Shown: positions 1 through 6,566 of the stretch, one piece after another | Layout: each line of letters starts with the position of its first letter | How positions within the stretch are numbered: position 1 is the stretch's first letter | Assembly: GCF_025822245.1 (NCBI RefSeq) | Contig: NZ_JACKTL010000069.1 | Span: forward strand, 1 to 64,000 | DNA from: Mycolicibacterium hodleri | Lineage (GTDB): Bacteria; Actinomycetota; Actinomycetes; Mycobacteriales; Mycobacteriaceae | Direction of reading: 5' to 3' | Length of the DNA stretch: 64,000 bases | The notes under the pieces: model-generated | Told to the model about the DNA's origin: nothing | The model's input: only the letters and a program-made list of their open reading frames with translations | The model's database searches: none | Made by a program: the position numbers and the translations under genes

Positions 1-1
1 C

Positions 2-305
2 AGGGCGGCCCGGCGGCGCGGGCCGCGGCCACTGGTGGCGGGCATGCTCGCGCTGGCCTCCCCGCCACCGCCGGCGGGCGGACTGGCCGTGGCGGCCACG
101 GCGACGGCCGCCCGCGCGCGTCGCTTGTTGGAGCCCGCCGGCGGGCGGACTGGCCGTGGCGGCCACGGCGACGGCCGCCCGCGCGCGTCGCTTGTTGGAG
201 CCCGCCCGCCGGTCGACCCGGTGGTGTCATCGGGTGGCGACGTCGGCCGTCATCGCGGCGACGATCGCGGTGCCCGTGGTCGTCAACGTGCTCTGCCACC
301 ACTGA
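2..305 (+). pseudogene. 3' end of an M56-family (BlaR1-like) membrane peptidase gene, frameshifted
   Basis: Only the 3' end lies in the window. Read from base 2, the frame gives a stretch (PLVAGMLALASPPPPAGGLA, then a TAARARRLLEP segment) that resembles the C-terminal part of mycobacterial M56 peptidases such as Rv1845c, as I recall it. A 67-bp tandem duplication then shifts the frame (67 is not divisible by 3). If one copy is removed, reading continues into a hydrophobic helix (VIAATIAVPVVVNVL) and stops at 303-305. As written, the frame instead runs through arginine/glycine-rich nonsense to about 310. M56 proteins are membrane proteases that usually pair with a BlaI repressor, and the DsbA and beta-lactamase-fold genes downstream fit that setting. 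The family assignment is moderate because the HExxH part lies outside the window. Pseudogene or sequencing error cannot be separated here. Confidence 0.55.
68..206. repeat. 67-bp perfect tandem duplication
   Basis: Bases 68-134 are repeated immediately as 135-201, and identity continues to 139/206. The unit encodes the GGLAVAATATAARARRLLEP part of the M56 fragment. Its length is not a multiple of three, so it breaks that reading frame. Perfect identity suggests a recent event or an assembly error. Confidence 0.95.
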
Positions 306-322
306 CCTGACCTGCGCTACTG

Positions 323-344
323 TTGCTACGTACTTGCTACGTAG
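323..344. promoter_or_regulatory. Candidate BlaI-type operator: two TTGCTACGTA repeats
   Basis: TTGCTACGTA occurs at 323-332 and again at 334-343, 11 bp apart (about one helical turn). The second copy is part of the palindrome CTACGTAG (337-344). It lies 24 bp upstream of the dsbA-like start and just after the M56 gene. BlaI repressors bind short TAC/GTA-type dyads near bla genes. Assigning this site to BlaI is inference from position and symmetry. Confidence 0.4.
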
Positions 345-367
345 GTCGCACGGACGAGGGGTGCGCG

Positions 368-1030
368 TTGCCGAAGACGACCGCGGGTCGGATGGGGGTG
401 ACCGCGGTCGCGATCGTCGCGATCGTCGTCGCCGCGGTGGCCCTCCTGATCGGCCGCAGCGACACCGACGGGCCCGACCGTGCCTCGGCGGAGGTGAGCA
501 CACCCGCGGTGGTTCGCGAGAGCAGTCACCGGCTGAACTCCCCACCCGGCGCCGACGTGACGTTCGTCGAGTTCCTGGACTTCGAGTGCGAGGGCTGCCG
601 GGCGGCGTACCCGGTGGTCGAGCAGCTGCGGGCCGACTACGGGGACCGGGTCGAATTCGTGCTGCGCTACTTCCCCCTCCCCGGGCACGTCAACGCCGAG
701 CGTGCCGCCCGCGCCGTCGAGGCCGCCGCCCAGCAGGGCAGACTCGAGGCGATGTACCGCACGATGTACGAGACGCAGGCCCAATGGGGCGAACGACGCG
801 CTCCCGCCGACGACGTATTTCGCGGGTTCGCAGCCGAACTCGGCCTCGACCTGCCCGCCTTCGACGCGGCCTACGCCGACCCCGCCACCGCGCAACGCAT
901 TCAGGTCGACGTCGACGACGGCATGGCGCTCGGCGTCCAGGGCACGCCGACGTTCTTCGTCAACGGTGATCACGTGACCCCTCGGTCCGTCGACGACCTG
1001 CGCAACGCCATCGAGAAGGAGCTGCGCTAG
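368..1030 (+). CDS. Membrane-anchored DsbA-family thiol oxidoreductase
   Basis: This 220-aa protein has one N-terminal membrane segment (about residues 8-33, VTAVAIVAIVVAAVALLIG) and a periplasmic thioredoxin-fold DsbA domain. The redox motif is C74-E-G-C77 in the context FLDFECEGC, and a cis-proline loop (GTPTFFVNG) lies near the C-terminus. It should form or shuffle disulfides in exported proteins. I chose the TTG at 368 because a GAGGGG ribosome-binding site lies about 8 nt upstream; a longer in-frame reading from 323 would cover the palindromic repeats. The next gene, a secreted beta-lactamase-fold protein, starts 3 nt after the stop, so the two are probably co-transcribed. The family is clear; the substrate is unknown. 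Confidence 0.85.
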   Translation: MPKTTAGRMGVTAVAIVAIVVAAVALLIGRSDTDGPDRASAEVSTPAVVRESSHRLNSPPGADVTFVEFLDFECEGCRAAYPVVEQLRADYGDRVEFVLRYFPLPGHVNAERAARAVEAAAQQGRLEAMYRTMYETQAQWGERRAPADDVFRGFAAELGLDLPAFDAAYADPATAQRIQVDVDDGMALGVQGTPTFFVNGDHVTPRSVDDLRNAIEKELR

Positions 1031-1033
1031 CCG

Positions 1034-1852
1034 ATGCGACGTCCCGCGATCGTCCTCGTCGTCGCTCTTCTGCTGGCCCTGGTCTCGGGTGCTCCGCCGT
1101 CAGCCGGTGCGCCCTGCGGCAACGCAGCGTCGGACTGCGACCTGCGTGAGCGCATCGCCGCCGCCGAGCAGTACCTCCACGACCGCCCGGGCACGATCGG
1201 ATTCGTGCTGCGCGACCGCGCGACGGGGGCCACGTACCGCAACGCCGATGCCGCCACCCCGATCTGGACGGCGTCGACCATCAAGCTGGCGATGGTCGCC
1301 GATCTGCTGACCAGGCAGCAAGCCGGCGCCGTCACCCTCACCGACGCCGACCGCCGCCTGATGGTGGCCATGCTGCGCAACTCCGACAACGACGCCGCCG
1401 ACGCGCTGTGGTCGCGGTTCGGGGGACCGGCGAACGCGTTCAACGCGAACTTCCCCCGCTATGGGATGCCAAACGTGGTGCCGCAGAGGGGTTTTAGCGA
1501 CGTGTTTCCCTATTGGGGCTTTCAGAAGGCGACGGCCGACGACCTGGACGGGCTGATGAACTACGTGCTTGCCGGGCTGCGCCCCGCCGACGCCGCCGCC
1601 GTGGTGGCCGAGATGCAGCGGGTCGACCCCGACCAGCAGTGGGGCGTGTGGGGTGCCGGCCCCGCGATGGCACCCGGGAACAAGGACGGATGGTCGCAGG
1701 AGCAGGGCGGGTGGGTGGTCAACTCGGTCGGGTTCGCGGGTCCCGGACAGCGCTACACGCTGGCGATCATGAACGCGCTCGGCGGCGAGGGTGGCTACGA
1801 CGACGGCGTCGCCACGACGACCCAGCTGAGCCGCATCCTGCTGGCACCCTAG
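1034..1852 (+). CDS. Secreted beta-lactamase-fold serine hydrolase
   Basis: A 272-aa protein with a Sec-type signal peptide (MRRPAIVLVVALLLALVSG, cleavage likely near residue 26) and penicillin-recognising motifs: S81-T-I-K84 (SxxK), S117-D-N119 (SDN) and K217-D-G219 in place of KTG. The region after SDN where class A enzymes carry the ExxLN omega loop with Glu166 reads FPYWGFQKATADDL, and I see no clear deacylating glutamate. It may therefore be a penicillin-binding or weak-hydrolase relative, not an efficient beta-lactamase. It has AAGGAG before the ATG, inside the 3' end of the dsbA-like gene, and two cysteines near the mature N-terminus that the upstream DsbA could oxidise. Its stop overlaps that of the convergent TetR gene in a shared CTAG. 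Confidence 0.8.
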   Translation: MRRPAIVLVVALLLALVSGAPPSAGAPCGNAASDCDLRERIAAAEQYLHDRPGTIGFVLRDRATGATYRNADAATPIWTASTIKLAMVADLLTRQQAGAVTLTDADRRLMVAMLRNSDNDAADALWSRFGGPANAFNANFPRYGMPNVVPQRGFSDVFPYWGFQKATADDLDGLMNYVLAGLRPADAAAVVAEMQRVDPDQQWGVWGAGPAMAPGNKDGWSQEQGGWVVNSVGFAGPGQRYTLAIMNALGGEGGYDDGVATTTQLSRILLAP

Positions 1853-2475
1853 GGACGCGAGGGCAGCCCGAACCGGTGCACGAATTCCCGTGACTGGATC
1901 AGGAACTCGACCTGACGGGCCACCTCCCGCAGCGGCTCGGCCGTGCGGGTCGCCCGACACAGCACCACGGCGCCCTCCAGCGCCGCGATGCAGGTGACGG
2001 CCAACGATCCGGCGTCGGCCTCGTCGAATCCGTCGGCCACGAAGGCGCGGGTGAGTGCCGCCCGCCACCGGTCGAAGATGTCACCGGCGATGGGCGTCAG
2101 CGCCGGTTCGGCGTCGGCCGAGCCGATCGCGGCGGCGACCACCGGGCAGCCTGCCGCGAAGTCGCTCTCGGCCAGGGTGCGCTCCCAGAAGGCGACGAAC
2201 TGGCGAATCAGCGGGGTGCAGCCCTGCGTGGCGGCGTCGTCGATCAGACCGGCGATCGCGTCGCCCGCGAACCGCAGCGCCTCGGTCAGCAGCTGACTGC
2301 GACCGCCGGGAAAGTGGTGGTAGACCGACCCGCGTGGCGCGCCGCTGCGGGCCAAGACCTCGTCGATCGTGACCCCCGCGGCACCCTTCTCGCGCAACAC
2401 CTGGGCAGCGGTCAACAGCATCCGGTCACGCGTCGTGCCCCGCGTGGCGCGGCTGACGTCGACGGGGGAGGGCAT
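1849..2475 (-). CDS. TetR/AcrR family repressor, LmrA/YxaF-like
   Basis: A 208-aa regulator with an N-terminal TetR helix-turn-helix (about residues 15-60: AAQVLREKGAAGVTIDEVLARSGAPRGSVYHHFPGG) and an all-helical ligand domain with a CxxxAAAIG-type stretch typical of the LmrA/YxaF subgroup. The chosen ATG overlaps the stop of the 45-aa upstream ORF (TGATG), so translation is probably coupled. Longer in-frame readings pass through non-conserved sequence. It is divergent from the FadE5-like pair, and a palindrome lies between them, so it may control itself and those fadE genes. The target and ligand are unknown. Confidence 0.85.
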   Translation of the reverse strand: MPSPVDVSRATRGTTRDRMLLTAAQVLREKGAAGVTIDEVLARSGAPRGSVYHHFPGGRSQLLTEALRFAGDAIAGLIDDAATQGCTPLIRQFVAFWERTLAESDFAAGCPVVAAAIGSADAEPALTPIAGDIFDRWRAALTRAFVADGFDEADAGSLAVTCIAALEGAVVLCRATRTAEPLREVARQVEFLIQSREFVHRFGLPSRP

Positions 2476-2612
2476 CAGGCGGCGGCACCCGACTGACGGT
2501 GCATCCGGTCGCGCCATTGCGCCACCTGGGCGGTGCCTGGCAACGGCCGGCGCCGGCCGTCGACGGCCCAGCTGAATCGGCGCCCCAGGACGTTGACCTC
2601 GACGACCCACAT
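2475..2612 (-). CDS. Small 45-aa protein upstream of tetR
   Basis: The ATG follows a near-ideal ribosome-binding region (GGGAGGCCACC before ATG). The product begins MWVVEVNVLGRRFSWAVDGR and has a basic, Trp-containing C-terminal half (AQWRDRMHRQSGAAA). Its TGA overlaps the ATG of the TetR gene, which suggests translational coupling in one transcript. I do not recognise the family. The strong start signal, overlap and protein-like composition argue that it is real. It could act as a leader peptide or a small partner of the regulator. Confidence 0.55.
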   Translation of the reverse strand: MWVVEVNVLGRRFSWAVDGRRRPLPGTAQVAQWRDRMHRQSGAAA

Positions 2613-2799
2613 GGTGGCCTCCCTTATTATGGAGTGAAGCATATTCGACTGAACGTCGGACGGGTCGGAATGTATTCCGTGTCACATTGACGGCGGCCCA
2701 CTATGGGTCCAGGCATACCGGCCGCGGGCGCGGTCATCTGGCCGCCCTGGCCCGATCGGACTACGCTGCAGTGCGGTTCGACAGCGAAAGGCGCAAGAC
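2613..2799. promoter_or_regulatory. Divergent promoter region with palindrome CGGAAT-GT-ATTCCG
   Basis: A perfect 6-bp-arm palindrome, CGGAAT/ATTCCG with a 2-bp spacer, lies at 2666-2679 between the TetR operon and the FadE5-like pair. On the minus strand, TTCAGT and CATAAT hexamers 16 nt apart lie just upstream of the small ORF and could be its -35/-10. The palindrome sits where a TetR operator would be expected. The promoter hexamers are a weak call. Confidence 0.35.
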
Positions 2800-4635
2800 G
2801 TGGGTCACTACAAGAGCAACGTGCGCGACCTCGAATTCAACCTCTTCGAGGTCCTCCAACTCGAGAAGGTCCTCGCCACCGGCGAGTTCGGCGACCTGGA
2901 CGCGGACTCGATTCGCGACATGCTGAGCGAGGCGGCTCGCCTGGCAGAGGGCCCGCTGGCCGAGTCCTTCGCCGACTCCGACCGCCACCCGCCGACCTTC
3001 GACCCCGACACCCACGTGGTGACGCTGCCCGCGGCGTTCAAGGAGTCGTTCCGGGCGTGGCAGCAGGGGGAGTGGTTCCGCATCGGTCTGTCCGAGGACG
3101 TCGGAGGCGTTCCCGCGCCGTCGATGCTGGCGTGGGCGATCAACGAGTTCCCGCTCGGCGCGCAACCGGCTGCCTTCATGTACCTGGCCGGGCCGGTGCT
3201 CGCCGGCATCCTGCACGAGGAGGGCAACGCGCAGCAAAAGCACTGGGCGGCAATGGCGGTCGATCGCAACTGGGGTGCGACGATGGTGCTCACCGAGCCC
3301 GACGCGGGCTCCGACGTCGGCGCCGGGCGCACGAAGGCCGTCGAGCAGCCCGACGGCACCTGGCATCTGGACGGCGTGAAGCGCTTCATCACCAGCGGCG
3401 ACTCCGACGACCTGTTCGAGAACATCGTGCACATGGTGCTGGCCAGGCCCGAGGGCGCCGGACCCGGCACCAAGGGCCTCTCGCTGTTCATGGTGCCGAA
3501 GTTCCTGCCCGACCCCGAGACCGGGGAACCGGGTGAGCGCAACGGCGTCTACGTCACCGGGCTCGAGCACAAGATGGGCCTGAAGGTGTCCGCGACGTGT
3601 GAGCTGACGTTCGGGCAGCACGGCACCCCCGCGGTCGGTTATCTGGTGGGCGACACCCACAACGGCATCGCGCAGATGTTCAAGATCATCGAGTACGCGC
3701 GAATGATGGTCGGCACCAAGGCGATCAGTACGCTCTCGACCGGATACCTCAACGCCCTCGACTACGCCAAGACGCGCATCCAGGGCGCCGACCTCACCCA
3801 GATGACCGACAAGACCGCACCGCGCGTCAGCATCCTGCACCACCCCGACGTGCGCCGGGCGCTGATGACGCAGAAGGCCTACGCCGAGGGGCTGCGCGCG
3901 CTGTACCTCTACACTGCCGCGCATCAGGACGTGGCGGCGGCGAACGTCGTCTCCGGCGCGGACGCCGGGATGGCGGGCCGGGTCAACGACCTGCTGCTGC
4001 CCATCGTCAAGGGCGTCGGGTCCGAACGGGCCTATCAGACGCTGACGGAGTCCTTGCAGACCTTCGGTGGCTCGGGCTTCCTGCAGGACTACCCGATCGA
4101 GCAGTACATCCGCGACGCCAAGATCGACTCGCTCTACGAGGGCACCACCGCGATCCAGGCGCAGGACTTCTTCTTCCGCAAGATCGCCCGTGACCAGGGC
4201 GGCGCGCTGGCCCACGTCGCCGGTGAGATCCAGAAGTTCCTGGACGCCGAGTCGGCACGTGCGGAGCTTGCCAACTGCCGCGGACGGCTGGCCACGGCGT
4301 TGGCCGACGTGCAGGCGATGGTCGGAGCCATGACCGGTTATCTGATGTCCTCGCAACAGAACTCGCGTGAGCTCTACCGGGTGGGCCTCGGCTCGGTGTC
4401 CTTCCTGCTGGCCGTCGGCGATCTCGTCATCGGGTGGCTACTGCTGCACGGGGCGGAGATCGCCCTGGAGGCACTCGACGGCGGCCCGTCGGAACGCGAC
4501 CGGGCGTTCTATCGGGGAAAGGTGACCGCCGCCAAGTTCTTCGCCGACAACGTGCTGCCGCGGCTCACCGCCGAACGCAAGATCGTCGACGCGGTCGATC
4601 TGGCCACCATGGACCTCGACGAGGGAGCCTTCTAA
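2800..4635 (+). CDS. FadE5-like acyl-CoA dehydrogenase, copy A
   Basis: A 611-aa flavoprotein that closely resembles M. tuberculosis FadE5 (Rv0244c), as I recall that sequence, and the fadE5 gene at 35.7-37.5 kb here: GHYKSNVRD start, TMVLTEPDAGSDVGAGRTKAV in the FAD/substrate region, and DSLYEGTTAIQ with the putative catalytic base at E447. It ends in the extra C-terminal helical domain (LDEGAF). Enzymes of this family insert the alpha-beta double bond in acyl-CoA during beta-oxidation. I chose the GTG start by alignment with FadE5; a modest GAAAGG site lies upstream. The stop overlaps the start of copy B. Substrate length is not predictable from sequence. Confidence 0.92.
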   Translation: MGHYKSNVRDLEFNLFEVLQLEKVLATGEFGDLDADSIRDMLSEAARLAEGPLAESFADSDRHPPTFDPDTHVVTLPAAFKESFRAWQQGEWFRIGLSEDVGGVPAPSMLAWAINEFPLGAQPAAFMYLAGPVLAGILHEEGNAQQKHWAAMAVDRNWGATMVLTEPDAGSDVGAGRTKAVEQPDGTWHLDGVKRFITSGDSDDLFENIVHMVLARPEGAGPGTKGLSLFMVPKFLPDPETGEPGERNGVYVTGLEHKMGLKVSATCELTFGQHGTPAVGYLVGDTHNGIAQMFKIIEYARMMVGTKAISTLSTGYLNALDYAKTRIQGADLTQMTDKTAPRVSILHHPDVRRALMTQKAYAEGLRALYLYTAAHQDVAAANVVSGADAGMAGRVNDLLLPIVKGVGSERAYQTLTESLQTFGGSGFLQDYPIEQYIRDAKIDSLYEGTTAIQAQDFFFRKIARDQGGALAHVAGEIQKFLDAESARAELANCRGRLATALADVQAMVGAMTGYLMSSQQNSRELYRVGLGSVSFLLAVGDLVIGWLLLHGAEIALEALDGGPSERDRAFYRGKVTAAKFFADNVLPRLTAERKIVDAVDLATMDLDEGAF

Positions 4636-6476
4636 TTTCCGCCAGCCACTACAAGGCCAACGTTCGAGACCTGGCGTTCAACCTCGTCGAGGTGCTCGGT
4701 CTCGACAAGGCGCTCAGCAGTGGCCAATTCGGTGGACTAGAGGTCGACGACGTCCGCGGCATGCTGGCCGAGGCCGCCCGGCAGGCGGAGGGCCCGCTGG
4801 CGGCGTCGTTCGCCGAGAGCGACCGCAACCCGCCGACGTTCGACCCGCACACCCACTCCGTGACCCTGCCCGCGGCCTTCAAGGAGTCCGTGCTGACGTG
4901 GCAGCGCGGGGAGTGGACGCGCATCGGGCTGGCCGAGGGCATCGGCGGCCTGCCCGCACCCGCCATGGTCCGGTGGGCGATCAACGAGTTCCTGGTCGGC
5001 GGTCTGCCCGCGGCGTTCTTCTACCTCGACGGCCCACCGATGATGGACGTCCTGTTCGACGTCGGCAACGAGCAGCAGAAGCGTTGGGCCGCACTGGCCG
5101 TCGAGCGCAACTGGGGTGCCACGATGGTGCTCACCGAGCCCGACGCGGGCTCCGACGTCGGCGCCGGCCGCACCAAGGCCGTCGAACAGCCCGACGGCAC
5201 GTGGCATCTGGACGGCGTGAAGCGCTTCATCACCAGCGGCGACTGCGACGACCTGTTCGAGAACATCGCCCACCTGGTGCTGGCGCGGCCGGTCGGAGCG
5301 GCGCCGGGCACCAAGGGACTCAGCCTGTTCCTGGTGCCGAAGTTCCTGCCCGACCCCGAGACGGCGGCCCCCGGTGCGCGCAACGGCGTCTACGTCACCG
5401 GGCTCGAGCACAAGATGGGGCTGACGGCGTCGGCGACGTGCGAGCTGACGTTCGGACAGCACGGCACCCCGGCGGTCGGTTACCTGGTGGGCGACACCCA
5501 CGAGGGCATCGTCCAGATGTTCAAGATCATGGAGTTCGCCCGAATGGCCGTGGGCGGCAAGGCGATCGCCACGTTGTCGACCGGCTACCTCAACGCACTG
5601 GAATTCGCGAAGACGCGGGTGCAGGGCAGCGATCTGACGCAGATGACCAACAAGACGGCACCGAAGGTGACCATCCTGCACCACCCCGACGTGCGACGCT
5701 CGCTGCTGATGCAGAAGTGCTACGCCGAGGGACTCCGAGCGGTCTACCTGTACACCGCCGCCCACCAGGACGACGTCGTCGCCGAGCTGGTGTCGGGAGC
5801 CGACGCCGACATTGCCCGTCGCGTCAACGACCTGCTGCTGCCGATCGTCAAGGGCGTCGGGTCGGAGCGGTCGTATCAGTACCTGTCGGAATCGCTTCAG
5901 ACCCTGGGTGGTTCGGGCTATCTGAAGGACTATCCACTCGAGCAGTACGTCCGCGACGCCAAGATCGACTCGCTCTACGAGGGCACCACGGCAATCCAGG
6001 CGCAGGACTTCTTCTTCCGCAAGATCGCCCGCGACCGCGGCGTCGCCCTCGAGCACGTCCTCGGTCAGATCCGCGCGTTCGTCGAACGTCCGGACGGCCG
6101 CCCCGAGTTGGCCACGTATCGGGGGATTCTGGCCACCGCGGCCGCCGACGTGCAGGCGATGGTGGCCACCCTGACGGGGTACTACGTCGCGGCGAGTACC
6201 GACGCCCGCGAGGTGTACCGCGTCGGACTGCAGTCGGTGCCGTTCCTGCTCGCCGTCGGCGACCTGCTGATCGGCTGGCTGCTGCTGTGGCACGCCGAGG
6301 TCGCGCTGTTGGCTCTCGACGGTCAGCCGTCGGAACGGGACCAGGCGTTCTATCGCGGAAAGGTCACGGCCGCAACGTTCTTCGCGACGAACGTGCTCCC
6401 CCGGCTGGGCGCCGACCGCCGCGCCGTGGAGAACACCGAACTCGCGGCGATGGAGCTGGCGGACGACGCCTTCTAG
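4635..6476 (+). CDS. FadE5-like acyl-CoA dehydrogenase, copy B (ATT start likely)
   Basis: About 613 aa, homologous along its whole length to copy A, with the same DAGSDVGAGRTKAV and DSLYEGTTAIQ motifs (putative catalytic base E449 from this start). The conserved N-terminus SASHYKANVRD is preceded by no ATG, GTG or TTG in frame. The only plausible initiator is ATT at 4635-4637, overlapping the TAA stop of copy A (TAATT), with GAGGGAG upstream. The next in-frame GTG would remove the conserved first helix. Tight overlap suggests equal expression of the two copies and perhaps a heterodimer or heterotetramer. That is inference; the enzyme family is not in doubt. Confidence 0.88.
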   Translation: MSASHYKANVRDLAFNLVEVLGLDKALSSGQFGGLEVDDVRGMLAEAARQAEGPLAASFAESDRNPPTFDPHTHSVTLPAAFKESVLTWQRGEWTRIGLAEGIGGLPAPAMVRWAINEFLVGGLPAAFFYLDGPPMMDVLFDVGNEQQKRWAALAVERNWGATMVLTEPDAGSDVGAGRTKAVEQPDGTWHLDGVKRFITSGDCDDLFENIAHLVLARPVGAAPGTKGLSLFLVPKFLPDPETAAPGARNGVYVTGLEHKMGLTASATCELTFGQHGTPAVGYLVGDTHEGIVQMFKIMEFARMAVGGKAIATLSTGYLNALEFAKTRVQGSDLTQMTNKTAPKVTILHHPDVRRSLLMQKCYAEGLRAVYLYTAAHQDDVVAELVSGADADIARRVNDLLLPIVKGVGSERSYQYLSESLQTLGGSGYLKDYPLEQYVRDAKIDSLYEGTTAIQAQDFFFRKIARDRGVALEHVLGQIRAFVERPDGRPELATYRGILATAAADVQAMVATLTGYYVAASTDAREVYRVGLQSVPFLLAVGDLLIGWLLLWHAEVALLALDGQPSERDQAFYRGKVTAATFFATNVLPRLGADRRAVENTELAAMELADDAF

Positions 6477-6494
6477 CCTCGCCCAGAAACGCGA

Positions 6495-6552
6495 TCGAGT
6501 GTGCGGTGAGATCGCAACATCGCCCCCGACGACGATCTCACCGCACACTCGA
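6495..6552. terminator. Perfect 20-bp inverted repeat between convergent genes
   Basis: Arms TCGAGTGTGCGGTGAGATCG (6495-6514) and its exact reverse complement (6533-6552) flank an 18-nt loop. It lies between the convergent fadE copy B and the aldehyde dehydrogenase gene and could stop transcription from both sides. There is no T tract, so it may instead be a dispersed palindromic element. Confidence 0.7.
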
Positions 6553-6566
6553 CGAGTGGGGAAGCG

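Noticed and set aside
2761..4356. Long open frame antisense to the first FadE5-like gene, and a similar one at 4737-6548
   Set aside because: Shadow frames of conserved acyl-CoA dehydrogenases; no family features.
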